Shown in pieces: positions 1 to 11,945 of a stretch of 64,000 nucleotides of DNA; positions within the stretch are counted from its first letter, which is position 1, and each line of letters starts with the position of its first letter. A program made the translations under genes and the position numbers. The stretch is from positions 31,268,942 to 31,332,941 of the forward strand of contig NC_080078.1 of assembly GCF_949987535.1 (NCBI RefSeq), given 5' to 3'. This stretch comes from Balaenoptera acutorostrata. Its lineage: Eukaryota; Chordata; Mammalia; Artiodactyla; Balaenopteridae. The notes under the pieces were generated by a model. That model saw only the letters and a program-made list of their open reading frames with translations. It was not told the origin of the DNA and searched no databases.

Positions 1-479
1 CCATGAGAACTGAGATGTGATTTCATCGTCATGTTCCTAAGCTCACAGTAATTACGCATATTTAACTCTTCTGGTCTTCCTAGTACTGGTTGCAAAGGAG
101 TTAAAAAACTTCCAGAAGTTGCCATGCACCATGTTGATTCAGCAGGAAGATTTAGACTCTACGCAAAAACAAAACAAAACAAACAAACGAAAAAACCAAG
201 AGGCTTACACAGGCATTATGAGTGAAGCTTTGAGGTATGCCAGCTAGATTCATTGCCCATATATTTATAAAGTACCTACTATATGCTGGGCACTGAAGGT
301 ACAGAAATGATAACACCTAGCCTCTATTCTTAAGGACATCAGACGGGATCCCCTCTAGCAGACCCATAGGGGACACAACATCGCTCAACAACCGGGCAAA
401 GAGATGAGGGGCATCCCTCCATCAGTTAACCCAATGCAAGCTGAACTCACTGAGTTGCCTTATTGGTAGGCTTGGTGGA
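1..479. other. Unassigned non-coding sequence
   Basis: No gene is recognisable. An A-rich stretch near 163-196 looks like an old retroposon tail. The segment near 258-340 ('acctactatatgctgggcactg') resembles the decayed end of an L2 or MIR element. Nothing else is identifiable. Confidence 0.5.
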
Positions 480-720
480 TCAGCATGGGCTTGAGACAAA
501 ACTTGAATCCAGTTCTATTGTTCACCTGCCAGAAGCATAGCCTTCCTCATGCTGGATAACCCCTCTTAAGCTTCAACTTTCCTGTAAATAAAATTGGGAT
601 GGTGTTGACTACCTGTTCGTGTTGTGGAGAGAATTAAATGAATAATGATACAAAAAGCCCTGCACAGTGTCTGGCTCATTGTAGGCACTCAACACATGGT
701 AATTATTGAAAGCAAATTTG
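480..720 (+). repeat. MIR SINE (ancient)
   Basis: The order of blocks fits a MIR: a 'ttgaatccag' body, a 'ctgtaaataaaattggga' core, then 'gagaattaaatga' and a 'ctggctcattgtaggcactcaa' 3' part. MIRs are tRNA-derived, mammal-wide and immobile today. Boundaries are approximate. Confidence 0.6.
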
Positions 721-753
721 GAAGGAGAGAAGGAAAGAAGGAAGGAAGGAAGG
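720..753 (+). repeat. (GGAA)n microsatellite
   Basis: An interrupted purine tract of GGAA/GAAA units directly follows the MIR. It is short and unremarkable. Confidence 0.8.
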
Positions 754-1074
754 ATTTTATGTCAAGATTCAGGCAGAAAAGTAGAATGACTTCAAAAATG
801 CTCTGACATGCCTGCTTTGGCTAATACCTCCACTGTAGTGGAGGAAATTAACAAGAAGCCAATTTCAGGAAATCTAGCCAGGACTGAAATGTACTTTTAT
901 GGGTGATCTCAGAATTTGATTGTACTTTCCATTCAAGAAATGTCCAAACGTCCTTCATCCATTATCCCAATGCCCACATCCCTCTTCATCACCCTTGTCT
1001 GACTCTTGGAGGATTGCACCAAAATACCACAACATCTGTACAACAAATAGCAAAATGCAAGCTTCATTTTGTCA

Positions 1075-1490
1075 AAGGTAACAATGTCCAACTGTTTAAT
1101 CCAGAAATCCCCCTTCTAGAAAATACTATAAGGAGATATTCTAAAAAACAAAGCTTTGTTTGCAATGTGATTTACAATATAGAGAACAGGAAACGACCCA
1201 ACTGTCCGGTAATAGGGTACTGGTGAAACAAATGTGGGCACATTAATATGATGGACTGTTGTAAGGTCATTAAAAATATGTTTATGAGCATTTTTAATAT
1301 CCTGATGAAATACTTATTCAACAATGACAAGCAAAATAATGAGGATGCAAAACTGTATTACTTTAGTCTCAACTCTGTAGCAGAAAGAAATGAAAATACA
1401 CTAGAGGAAATATGCTGGAGTGGCCGACCCTTTGTGTTGTGTTTAAGAATGATGTTTTGTTTTGTTTTGTAATATAGTTCATATTTTTGC
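1075..1490 (+). mobile_element. Old L1 ORF2/3' fragment
   Basis: The run of motifs follows the 3' part of an ancient L1 ('tccagaaatcccccttctag', 'caactgtccggtaataggg', 'ttaatatgatggactgttgtaagg'). Reading frames are broken throughout. Subfamily is not assigned; it is far more diverged than the young L1 tails elsewhere in the window. Confidence 0.6.
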
Positions 1491-1499
1491 AGAGTTTAA

Positions 1500-3185
1500 A
1501 CTATGGCATGATGGAGATTTTTTTCTTCATCTCATTCCATTGCCAGTAAATAATCTACCCACTGCTGTTCTGGGATCCTGGCCGGCTTCAAACTAGGAAT
1601 ATGAAGGTGTGGATTGAGAAAGGTGGAGAAATACAGAGACTCATTCAGAATTATGATAAACTGGAATTATGCTAAGATTTGATCAGTCATTACCAGGAGA
1701 GAGCTTTGTCTTAAAATTGCTTCCTAAAGCTGAACTCTTTATCCTTTCCTCTCTCAAACAGCTCTTGAAGGATCTCAGATTTCCACCCATCCCCAAGCTC
1801 AACAGGGAGAAAACTGGGTGGAACTTAAAAACTGACATCCTGGAGGAAGGCTGGGAGGAAGAAGTGGGGTGCAAATTAAGAAACCAAGGGAGCCACTGGG
1901 GAGGAGAAGGAGGGAAAGAAGGCCACACAAAAAAAATGTGTCAGAAACCCATCTATCTAACAGGGTCAAACAGATAACCAAGCTGTGTGAAGCAATAGGG
2001 CTTAGTGGGGATTGCAGCAAACTAAAGAAAGAGTTCATACCCTGTGGAATGAGAAGAACTAACTCAATTGCATGTGACTGTTACCATGTAGGAATGCAAG
2101 CCCAGGGTTTGCCAAGCTTTTCCCATTTTTCAATCCAGAAATCCATATTTTTATGTAAAAAGAAGCCCCTTGTTTTTAAATATTGGCAAATATTTAAACT
2201 CCATTTATAAAAACATGATATAAATACAATAAGAATATTACAAGTTAGTTCTTTTTGGTTGGTGGTCACATTGGGTGTTGTTACTTTTCTCTACTTTTTA
2301 AGTAAGAAAAAAGAAACAAAGACAAAATTTAAAACACCTACAAACCAAGTAAAATATTGACAAGCCATATTCCACTTTCAACCATACCGTAGTATAAGAA
2401 TTCTCTTTTACCTACATGAGGTAGACCTGGTGTGAATCAACAGGCAATTAAAAAAGAATCACAAAGGTTTTCAATTATTTTCACTGTTCTCAATGTTTTT
2501 CTCAGGAATGGACATCACTATCCCACCCTTCCAAATTTTAAGGGATGACGAAACAATGAGCATCCTTTAACAATCAGAAAACAAGCCTGGAAAACAATGA
2601 GGCATGGAGTGAAACTTGGCGAGGTTCCCATCTCCAGCCTTCCATCTTACCGGTCTCCAGCTCTACGAGTGAGCATTGCTGTTGTGTTTAAAAGACACAT
2701 CCAGATTAATTTGTTTGACAAATGAAGAGAAGTGTGAGACTTGTCACGTCACGGAGATGGTAATGTTGTCACTGTCTTTATAAATCATCCCCTCCTCTCC
2801 TGAGACAATACTAGGTTAGTCTGCGGGTGCCTCTGATTCCGGCGGCAAGGCTGAGAACATATCACCATTTTGCTGAGGAGTTCAGGTAAACAGATTGTGG
2901 GAGCATCTACTGGGCCAGAAATAATGGGAGTCTTACAAATATAACACAGGAACATCACAGTTCCTTGATGTGACTGCCTCATTCCAAGGGCTGCCATCTG
3001 GTAACCAAGGCGAGATAAGAACCGGGCCATCCTACAGCTTGGCTAGTGGGATCCAGGTGTCCTTGGTTATGACGACTCACCTTCCATTGACCCATCACCC
3101 CAGGGTCCTCCTAGCCCAGCACATTGGTTAAATGATTCTGCTAATGACTGTAGAACTGATGATAACAATTAACTGTAATGATAAC
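1500..3185. other. Unassigned non-coding sequence
   Basis: About 1.7 kb with no gene or repeat I can name. Open frames here are short, overlap on opposite strands and lack recognisable domains. The end (about 3130-3205) repeats 'aatgataac'-like words. Confidence 0.5.
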
Positions 3186-3189
3186 CATC

Positions 3190-3385
3190 GATTTAATGAT
3201 AACGAATACCCATGTGAAGCCAATGATGTGCTAAAGATGGACTTAGAGTTCCATTTAATATTGCAAATCTTGACACAGGTATTGGCAGCCCCATTTTACA
3301 GGTGACGAATTCGAGATTAATGGGTTGACTTTCTCCAAGCCGCCAGCTGGAATTTGAATGAGAATTCTAATCCCATTGTCCCAGC
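3190..3385 (+). repeat. MIR SINE (ancient)
   Basis: The block 'cagccccattttacaggtgacg', followed by a decayed copy of the usual 'ggctcagagaggttaagtaact' and 'gaatttgaa', fits MIR. It is strongly diverged. Confidence 0.5.
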
Positions 3386-3584
3386 CCACCTCACAGAGAC
3401 TGTCCGGATGGTCAAGACCACAGACGTGAAAGCGTTTCGTCAATTACAGAAAGATGTTTTCCAGATATTTGCTGTCTGTTTCCCAGAAGATCAAATCCTT
3501 CATCAATTTGATCCTTAAGAGGAAAAGTTGTTTTAAAATACAGCTTCAAAAGAAACTGTGGGCTGTGGTAGAAAAAGGGAAGTT

Positions 3585-3760
3585 CTAGCATCAGACAAAT
3601 CAGGAATTTGCATCCATGACCAGCCACTTCCTTGCTGTGCGATTCCAGGAAACTCTCTGAGCTTCAGGCGTCTCCTCTGTGAGTGAGAGATGGTCTAAGG
3701 GTTAAATGGAACAGTCCAAGGAAAGCACCTGGCCCAGCAATTGACACAAGTGAAGGATGG
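3585..3760 (+). repeat. MIR SINE (ancient)
   Basis: Word order 'ttgctgtgcgattccaggaaactctctgagcttcag', then 'gtgagagatgg', 'aaatggaacagtcc' and 'aaagcacctggc' matches the sense MIR body and 3' region. Confidence 0.6.
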
Positions 3761-4104
3761 TTATTTTTTTTCCTAATGGGAGACTGGCAAGACTGTTCCC
3801 CACAGAACCCACCGCAGGAGAGCCCAATGTCAGTCCCTGAAATCATAGTGACCATTGGCGAAAATACCAACCTTATGCCTTTCTCTCCTCTCTTTTGACC
3901 CAAGGAGGAAATTCCTTAGAATCTTGTTGCCCAAACTGTGGTCAGTGCCTTGTAGCATCAGCGTCACCTGGGTCAAGGAAGCAGGATGGAGGGAGAGAGT
4001 GATGGAGGGATGCCTTCGCATGGGGTGGGCAGGGAAATCCTTTCTGGGGCATTTGGGATGAGACCCAATGGCAAGAAGCCCACCACTTACAGATCTGGTA
4101 GAGG

Positions 4105-4266
4105 GTGTTGCAGACAGAACAGAATGTGCAAAGGCCAAAGTCAGGAGTAGCTTCAAGTGTTCAAGGAACAGAAAAAAAAGACGGTGTCTGGATTCACAGG
4201 AGAGAGCAAGGTTGAAGGGTAGGTACAAGATGAGGTTGGAAAAGGAAGCAAGAGCCAAATTAAAGT
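4105..4266 (-). repeat. L2 LINE fragment (antisense)
   Basis: The words 'tgcaaaggccaaagtcaggag', 'gttcaaggaacagaaa' and 'aagatgaggttggaaaag' are the reverse complement of the 3' coding end of L2. A second copy of the same segment lies near 10.15-10.44 kb. Confidence 0.55.
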
Positions 4267-4319
4267 AGTTTCTCCCAGTGTTTGGGGGAGATTTCCAAGC
4301 TTACCAGGTTAATCTCAAA

Positions 4320-4320
<1 letters not shown>

Positions 4321-4364
<44 letters not shown>
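4321..4364 (+). repeat. (AC)22 dinucleotide microsatellite
   Basis: Twenty-two uninterrupted AC units. A pure tract of this length is likely to vary in length between individuals. Confidence 0.97.
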
Positions 4365-4366
<2 letters not shown>

Positions 4367-4439
4367 TATAAACTTTCGTTGCACCTTGAAATTCTTCTTG
4401 ACAATTATCGCAACATAACCAAACAAGTATTCATATATT

Positions 4440-4570
4440 TATCTGTTTGACATCTGGCTACCTTGCCAGCCTATAATCTTCTTGAGGGCAGGGACCTCTA
4501 TTTTGTTCACCATTATATACTCAGCATCTAGCAAAAATGTAGAATGTGGCAGATGGTCGATTACTTTTTA
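4440..4570 (+). repeat. L2 LINE 3' end
   Basis: 'cttcttgagggcagggacctctattttgttcac' followed by 'tactcagcatctagca' is the standard sense 3' end of L2. No coding potential remains. Confidence 0.65.
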
Positions 4571-5014
4571 GGAGTGAGAGAGAGAAAGAAAACACCCAGC
4601 TTACAATATGTTTCATCAGATGGTAGGTATTAAATTATTTTAAGATTCTTTACTAAATTCCCTTTGAATTGTATTTTTCTGTGCTATGAAGGAATTGTGT
4701 TCCATTACCACAAAAATTTAAGAGGATTTCTTTAATTTGAGTTATATGAACCTGGGTATAAAGCAGCTATAATTTTTCCTACACTGTTATCACAGTGAAA
4801 ACAACTCAGAGAAATTTGTGAAAATTTCGAGGAAAGCACAGAAAGGTTTTTGCAGTGCCCTATGTGAAAGTGTGGAAGTATTCAGATGATTTGTGGCATA
4901 TTTTAAATCATTTTTTTTGAGTTATAATTTTCATATACAACAACGCACGCATTTTAAGTGTACAGTTTGATAATTTGGACAAACATGTACACTTACATCA
5001 TGAAAGGGCAAATA

Positions 5015-5650
5015 CGAGTTTAAAATGTTGAGGCTTCATTCTCCGTGTTGGAAATAAGGGATGAGATTTCTCCCCAGTCCCACTTGTTAGAGTGTAAATT
5101 TGCTTTCAAAAGCTTTTGCTGAAGTTCTTTCTCTGTCTCTTTGAAATGTGTGTACCTCTTTTTAAAAGCTAAATAAGTCTTTCCAGCTTTAGGTACAAGT
5201 AATGTCTTTCTCACAGACCTGTGAGCCATCTCTTTGAAATATATAATCATCAAAGAAGATGGAGGTAGAAGCCTAACTCCAAGGATCAAAACTACCCTTG
5301 TCGTAAATATGTGAGAAGTTTATTTTCCCTTTGGATAAAGCCAATTAGTGAACACAGATGGCCACCCAGTTATCGGGTGAATCTAGAATGAATGATGTGT
5401 GATGAATGGTGCTGTCGGGTCCTCTTCCTTGAGAACTAGTTATCCTTTATCTTGAGGATGTGTATGGAATAAGTCGTGGATGCTTGGCTATAGAAAAGGG
5501 AGAATTTTTTTTTTGCAGTCTCTTCGTAGATTGCCTGTGATACATATCACATCCCAGATTAATGCTTATTCAATAGTAAAAATTGTTTTCTTTCTCTTCT
5601 GCCTTTGTGGAGAGATTTTCTGGGATGGAAAAAGATTTTGCTTTAAATTA
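5015..5650. other. Unrecognised segment inside old L1
   Basis: The antisense L1 appears to stop near 5015 and resume near 5650. The sequence between is not L1 that I recognise. It holds an 89-codon open frame on the minus strand (5020-5289) with no motif I know. It may be an older inserted repeat. Confidence 0.35.
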
Positions 5651-6070
5651 TATTTTTTCCAACAGTTACCATCACCCTAATCAAGATATATAACACTTTC
5701 ATCACCCCAGAAGCTTCCATGTGACTCTTAAAAATGAGTCCCCACCCCTCCTCCCCAGGCAACCATTAAAGTTATTTCTACCATTATAGATCAGTTTGAC
5801 CTATTCTAGAACTTCTTATAAATACCATATGGTATTTACTCTTTGATGCAAGGTTTCTTTCACCCAGCATGTTTTTGAGATCCAGCCATGCTCCTGCATG
5901 TAGCAGAAGCTTGTTCCATTGCACTGTAGAGCACTGCTCCAGAATTTATTTTTGCAATCACCTGTTGATGGACAGTTAGGTTTTTGACTCTTACAGACAA
6001 AGCTGCTATGAACATTCATGTACAAGGCTGTGTGTGGCCCTACATTTTCATTTCTCTTGTATAAATAGCT

Positions 6071-6350
6071 AAGAATGGAACTGCTGATGGGTCAGGGAAG
6101 GACTGAGAGTTTGGGGTTAGTAGATGCAAACTATTACCTATAGAATGGATAAACAACAAGGTCCTACTGTATAGCACAGGGAACTATATTCAATATCCTT
6201 GGATAAACCATAATGGAAAAGAATATAAAAAAGAATATATATATATATATATATGTATAACTGTGTTACTTTGCTGTACAGCAGAAATTAACACATCATA
6301 AATCAACTATAATTCAATAAAAGAAATAAATTTTAAAAAAAGAATGGAAC
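6071..6350 (+). mobile_element. Young L1 3' end with 11-bp target duplication
   Basis: The insert at 6082-6339 is a 5'-truncated L1 3' UTR: 'gttagtagatgcaaac', 'aaggtcctactgtatagcacag', an (AT)n run, 'ttgctgtacagcagaaattaac' and an A-rich end. It is flanked by direct copies of AAGAATGGAAC at 6071-6081 and 6340-6350. The antisense old L1 continues after the second copy, which confirms the insertion point. Confidence 0.88.
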
Positions 6351-7144
6351 CACTGAATCTTATGAAAATGCTCAACTTTCAAACTAACTGTCACACTCCT
6401 TTCCAAAGTGGTTGTACCATTTACACTCTCACCAACACTTAGTGTGGTCAATCTTTTTAATTTTACACCTTCTAATTGATCGGTATCTTGTGGTTCTAAT
6501 TTAAGTATTTCTAACAAGTTGGACATTTTTGTGTGTGTGTTGTTATTGACTATTGGTAATTTTCTTTAATGAAGTATCTATTCAAATATTTTGCCCCTTT
6601 TTAAATTGTTTTTGTCTTCTGATTGAGTTGTAAGGATTTTTTTTGTATATTCTGGAAGCAAGTCCTCTCTCAGACACATGTTCTGCAAATATTTTCTCCT
6701 CTTCTTAATAGCCAGTGTTTTTTGTGTTCAATCTTAAGAAATCTTTACCTGTCTGAAGGTCATGAGATTTTTCTCCTACGTTTTCCTCTTAAAGTTTTAT
6801 AGTTTTGGCTTTTACATTTAGGTCTATGATACATTTTAAATAAAATGTTGGGTGAGGCAGAGGTTGATGTACACATTTCCCTCTTCTAAATATCCTGTTT
6901 TTCTATCACCGTTCGTTGAAAATGAATTCCCTTCCCCAAGTGAGTTATGTTAGTGCCTTTGTCTAAAATTGATTGATTATATCTTTAGATAATATAAATT
7001 ATATATAAATATTATAAATACAATATATAAATGTAAATGTGCAAGAAAATCAGTAATTTGCCAGTAGTCATCCAACATAACTAGTAGAAATGGAGTTTGT
7101 GCGCCTTTGACAGCCATTTTATACTCTCTATGGCGTGTACCAGG

Positions 7145-7335
7145 ATATTCCACATTTATTATCGCTTTTATTTCTTTTAATGACCCAGTAAGGCAAATAA
7201 TCTACAGATGAGGAAGTTGGGGCTCAGAAAGAAGGAATTAATTTTCCCAGTTCCTTCACCTGGTGACTAGAAGCTCTGAGTTTTGAGCCTGAGTTTTTCT
7301 GATTCACATCCAATGCTCTTTTCTCCAACCTTCCA
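7145..7335 (+). repeat. MIR SINE (ancient)
   Basis: 'ccagtaaggcaaataatctacagatgaggaagttggggctcagaaag' is a decayed MIR middle; 'ggtgactagaagctctgag' and 'attcacatccaatgctcttt' complete the 3' half. Confidence 0.6.
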
Positions 7336-7734
7336 TTGAGAAAGCCCAACAGCCCTTGGGAAATTCAGCAGGAGAAATGCTACCTTTGTCTTTCAACATC
7401 TGGCATTGATGATTTAAACCATTAATACGTCTCAGCAGCAGGAAGGAGAAGTGGGGAAGAAGAGGTATTTGGGCTCAGGGTGAGCATGGAAATAGACCAG
7501 GGTCTACAATGGTGGGTCTCACAGGCAGGGAAATACTGTTTGCACTTGGAGTGGAGATCTGTTTTTATCACTATGCTGGATTGGATTGGCCTGAAAGGGA
7601 GAAAATGTTACCCATTTTATTTCACAAACTGCTTTAGAAAGCAGACAAGTTTAGCGTTGGCAATTTTGGTCTCTCCACAGCAAGAGCTGTTTTCAATTTT
7701 GTCTGTAATAGTTATCCTTTCATAAATAACACCA

Positions 7735-8790
7735 GTGTCGATTAGTATAGCTTTATGGTAAATCTCAAGTCAGATAGTGTTAGTCTTCCAACTTGATATT
7801 TTAAAATTTTTTGAGTATTTTTAGACCATTGCATTTCCATATAAGTTTTTGAATCAGCTAGTTAATTTTTACAAAAAGTCTTTTCGTATTTTCATTGAGA
7901 TTGCATTGAATCTATAAATCTATTTGGGGAGAATTGACATCTTAACAGTATTGACTCTTCTGATTCATGAATATGACATATCTTTCCATTTATCTAGACC
8001 TTCTTTAATGTCTTTTAGCATTTTTAAATAATTTTAAGCATGTGAGTCTTACCACATATTTGTTAGATCCATCTCTTACTATTTCATAGTTTTCAATGCT
8101 ATTATAAATACTTCAAAAAATTCAATTTTTCATTTTTTGTCGCTAGAATATAGAAGTACAGTTTTGGCATACCAGTCATTCTAAACTGTCCTGTTAAGTT
8201 CTTGTGGCTGTTTTTTGAGATTCTTTGGATTTTTCTTTGGATCTTCTCTATAGCTGGTCATGGTATTTGTGAATAAAGATAGTTTCATTTCTTCCTTTCC
8301 AATCTATGTGTCTTTTATTTCATTTTCTTACTCGATTACACTGTATGTTGAACAGCAGTAGTGAGAATGGACGTCATTGTCTTGTTCCTATCTTAGGGAG
8401 GGGAAACATTCAGTCCTTTACCATTACATCTGATGTTAGCTGTAGGTTTTTTGTAAATGCTTTTAACAGGTTGAGGAAGTTCATTCTATTTCTGGCTGGT
8501 TTAGTGTTTTTATCAGAAATGGATGGTGAATTTTGTCAGATGCTTTTTCTGCAACTATTAGGGTGAACATAGAGTTGTTGTTATTTATTCTGTCGGCACA
8601 TTGATTTTTCTAATGTTGAACCAACCTTAAATTCCTATGATAAACCTCATTCATTCGCGATGTGCTTTCCTTTATCTATTACAGGACTCTATTTGCTAGT
8701 ATTTTGTTAAGGGTCTTTGCTTCTGTGTTCGTAAGGGATATTGGCTTGTAGTTTTCCTGTAATGACTTTGAGGACATGACACATTTTAAA
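7735..8790 (-). mobile_element. Old L1 ORF2 (antisense)
   Basis: The plus strand carries the familiar antisense ORF2 words 'agctttatggtaaatctcaa', 'gcatttccatataagttttt', 'gaatctataaatctatttgggg', 'gaattgacatcttaacagtattgactctt' and 'gggatattggcttgtagttttcc'. These encode part of the reverse transcriptase region. Frames are broken by many changes. It is likely the upstream part of the 4912-6990 element. Confidence 0.75.
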
Positions 8791-9775
8791 AGCTTTTGAT
8801 ACATTTATGCCAAACTGTCCTGCAGAGAGGTCATATTGACCATTATCCCACTGGCTTTATGTCCGTGCCCATTTACTAACACCAACACTGAATATCCACA
8901 TGTTTCTACTGTTTTGAAACAATCAATTAGTGAGAAATTCAAACTTACTATTTGAATTTATTTTTCCTTGATTCTGTTATTGAACATTATTCATCTATTT
9001 ATCCACTGTATAATTTCTGTGTGTGTCTTGCTTGTTTTCCTCTCTCTTTTTTCCTCTTATGCTATTGGTCTCTTTCCTGTTGATTTGCAAGATGTCCCTA
9101 AACTTTAATTACTATTCCTGGCTTTTAATTATTTTATAGCCCTCACCACATTTTTTGCCTGCCTTCCTTACTGGATTTTGAATTTCCTGAAATTACTGTC
9201 TTACTGACCAGTGTGTGTTCATGGTGTGATACAGTGTCTAGGACCTAGTGCAAACTTCACAAATGTTTCATGAATGAATAAGTGAATCACTCTTATATCT
9301 TCTTTCACTTAGATAGTTTTGTTTGCTGTGAATTATGTAGAATTCATATATGTAGAGTATATTCTTTGAAATCTATATTTTGAAACTAAGTATGATTTGC
9401 CTGATTGACTTATAATAATTCAAAAGGTATTGTTGAATTTTCTATAAACATGAGCAGAAATGATTTATTTGACTTTAATGATACACCTGTGCAGGACAAG
9501 CTTGTAATTTAGATAATAAATAAAAATATCTAATAGTAATGATGTAAAATTCTGTTAACTAAGAATATGTTTGCATAGCATACTATAAGAAGTTCTATCC
9601 TTAAAAAAATTTTTTTTTGCCTGTAATGAAAGCAATGATAGACACATTGGCCTGCAGGAAGGGAGGAAGGATAACACCTCGGCCCAGAAACTTTGTTTAC
9701 ATTCCTATTCAAACATGGTCTGAGTGTGTCCCACTGAAGGAGAGACATGTGGATCAATTTGACCCTAAAAGGACT
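8790..9775. other. Mostly unassigned; possible L1 and L2 remnants
   Basis: The segment 8790-8910 has antisense L1-like words ('gccaaactgtcctgcagagagg'). The segment 9190-9295 resembles an L2 3' end ('gtgatacagtgtctaggacctagtgc', 'tgaatgaata'). The rest is AT-rich and anonymous. Confidence 0.4.
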
Positions 9776-9880
9776 CTGAAGAAGAAAGGGAAGGAGAAGG
9801 CAGAGAAGAAGGATGAAGAGGAGGGAAAGGAGGAGAGGGAGGTGGGGGAGGAGGAGAAGGAGGAGGGTGGGGGCCTGATA
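9776..9880 (+). repeat. Purine-rich low-complexity tract
   Basis: About 105 nt of almost pure A/G built from GGA, GAA and AAG units. A plus-strand open frame across it gives a Lys/Glu-rich peptide, which is a composition artefact. Confidence 0.9.
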
Positions 9881-9929
9881 AGCAAGCTTAATATAAAACA
9901 ATGGAAAAGTCATTTGCCTTCAGATTTAA

Positions 9930-10020
9930 CTGCAGTGAAACCAAGCTGTGGGGCCTCAGGCAGGTTATATCATTTTCCTGAACCTCAGTTTTGTCATCTG
10001 TAAAATGGAAGTAATAATGT
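9930..10020 (+). repeat. MIR SINE core
   Basis: 'caggcaggttatatcattttcctgaacctcagttttgtcatctgtaaaatgg' is a well-preserved MIR core. Confidence 0.75.
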
Positions 10021-10139
10021 TTGCTAAAAGCACAGCATCTGTCAAATCACCCAGCAACTTTAGATGCTCAGAGAAGATCTCTTTAAGCAGTTAACACTTG
10101 AGACCAAGTCAGACATACAAAAATTACACAGAAGAGTAT

Positions 10140-10445
10140 CTCAGGTTAGGTTTGCGCTCAGCAAATGCAAAGGCCCTGGGGCAGAAAAAAAAACGTATTA
10201 AAGAAACAGAAAAGACGGTGTTGCGGAAACATAGAAAGTAGGAGGGAGGGAGGAGAAAATTAGTTTGGGGCAGGTTCAGGTCATGTAAGACTTTAAGGGC
10301 ATAATTAGAAATCTGGGCTTTATTCCAAGTGTAACAGATAGATTTTAGGGGGCTTTAAAGGGTTTTAATGCAAGAGAGTAACATGATTTGACTTATCCCA
10401 GAGTAGTCATGAAGGAATTTGTTCCCTAATGCTCGCTGAAGGGAT
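10140..10445 (-). repeat. L2 LINE fragment (antisense)
   Basis: 'gcaaatgcaaaggccctggggcag', 'caggtcatgtaagactttaagggc', 'ctgggctttattccaagtg', 'gggttttaatgcaagagagtaacatgattt' follow the reverse complement of the L2 ORF2 3' coding region in order. Confidence 0.75.
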
Positions 10446-10980
10446 TAGTACAGCAGATGCAGGTGGAAATGCTCTCAGTTAAGAACTTGGTCAGTGGTAG
10501 TTATCATGTTGCTCTCATGGGTGTATCAATCTGGCCTGGACCGGTGCACAAATTATTGCTGAAAGGGCTCACTTCCCTGAAGCCCGCAGAAAGTTCCAGC
10601 CAGGCCAGTGGCACCCAGCGCCCCACAGCCTGGGGCAGCTGACTCAGGGGCAGAGCCATGCAGTTCAGCTGAGCTCATTAAAGCTCCCCAGCTTTGCTGA
10701 TGCAGTTTTGAAATTTAGTGATTAGGGAACATCCTTTACCTGGCCGTGGGGCATCACCTTCTGCTGGGCTGTGCCTGGTTTCCTGCCCTCCCAGGAGGAG
10801 GGGCTGATTCCCCACCCCAACCCCCCGTGCTCACTTGGTTGTTTTTCTCACTGAGACAAGCCCTGCTATGGCTCTTTCAGTAACTACTACAGAGGGCAGG
10901 GACCACGGAAGCCATCTGCCCACTTCCTGAGTCATGGAATCTTCAAGGGTCCAGCTGGGGATCCCCTTCCCCTCATCTAA
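10445..10980. other. Unassigned GC-moderate sequence
   Basis: Unique-looking and somewhat richer in G+C than its surroundings. No gene, CpG island or repeat family is recognised. Confidence 0.4.
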
Positions 10981-10984
10981 TCAT

Positions 10985-11180
10985 AATACCAGAAATAAGC
11001 TACTGTTTTTTGAGCACCTACTATGCTCAGTTACGTTGCCTCTTTCAAACCTTTGACCACTCTTCCCAGGAGGCATTTTTCTCTCTATTTTACAGATACT
11101 CAGAGAGGTTAAGTAAGTTGCCTAAGGTCACACAGCTACCAAGTAGCAGAACTAGGATTCAAATTTATTGTTTTTAACAT
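10985..11180 (+). repeat. MIR SINE
   Basis: A nearly complete MIR 3' half: 'gagcacctactatgctcag', 'ttttacagatactcagagaggttaagtaagttgcctaaggtcacacagct' and 'aggattcaaa'. It is one of the better preserved MIRs here. Confidence 0.85.
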
Positions 11181-11636
11181 CACAGCTCATGCTGTGCTGC
11201 TTCTACGTCTCTTCTTCCCCATTCTATAGATGAGGACAGTGAGGCAAGAATGGAAGCAACTGTTTTACACCAGATGCCTCAGTGTGTTTTTCAAAAGCCT
11301 TTGTCATGGAAGGCAGAAACTGGCATCACAGTATGTCTACAGACTCCTTGGAGGGCAGGGCAAGTTGACCTCTGAGCTTCCTTCCAGCTTTTAAGTTCAG
11401 AGATTCTACTTCTGGGATGGTTTCTGAAGAAATCTACAAAGCAGGTCGTTTCAATAAAACTGAAAACCTATCCAAATCAATATTTATTGACTCCTTATGT
11501 GCAAGGATTTATAACTTAGAAAAGATTCATATACTATTACTCCTGAGCCCACTTTTGTCCAAGATGGAGTAACACAGATCAGATTTACCCTTGTGCCAGA
11601 AATAACTACAAAAACCAGACAAGACATAAGAATGAG

Positions 11637-11945
11637 TGTTTTTTTTTATTGGAGTATAATTGCTTTACAATGTTGTGTTAGTTTCTGCTGTACAACGAGG
11701 TGAATCACCTATATTTATACATATATCCCCTCCCTCTTGGACCTCTCTCCCACCCAACCCCCCCATCCCACCCATCTAGGTCATCACAGAGCACTGAGCT
11801 GAGCTCCCTGTGCTATACAGCTGGTTCCCACTAGCTATCTATTTTACACATGGTAGTGTATTTATGTCAATCCTAATCTCCCAACTCATCCCACCCTCCC
11901 CTTCCCGCCCCTGTCTGCATGTCCATTCTCTACGTCTCCATCTCT
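11637..11945 (-). mobile_element. L1 3' end (antisense, 5'-truncated)
   Basis: It begins with a T tract, then 'attggagtataattgctttacaatgttgtgttagtttctgctgtac', a C-rich block and 'gagcactgagctgagctccctgtgctatac'. This is the reverse complement of the cetartiodactyl L1 3' UTR. I do not see a convincing target duplication. The flanks (11530-11636 and 11945-12660) may be pieces of an older L1 5' region. Confidence 0.85.

Larger units (their letters stand above)
4912..6990 (-). mobile_element. Old L1 (antisense, 3' UTR and ORF2 end)
   Basis: Read on the minus strand, this is a decayed L1. The plus strand shows typical antisense words such as 'ttgagttataattttcatatac', 'tggacagttaggtttttgac', 'tccaaagtggttgtaccattt' and 'tttttgtatattctgg'. 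The frames are broken. It is interrupted by a stretch of unknown origin (about 5015-5650) and by a young sense L1 tail (6082-6339). The related block at 7735-8790 probably belongs to the same element. Confidence 0.7.

Noticed and set aside
9617..10003. 128-codon open frame rich in Lys and Glu
   Set aside because: It spans a purine low-complexity tract and ends in a MIR.
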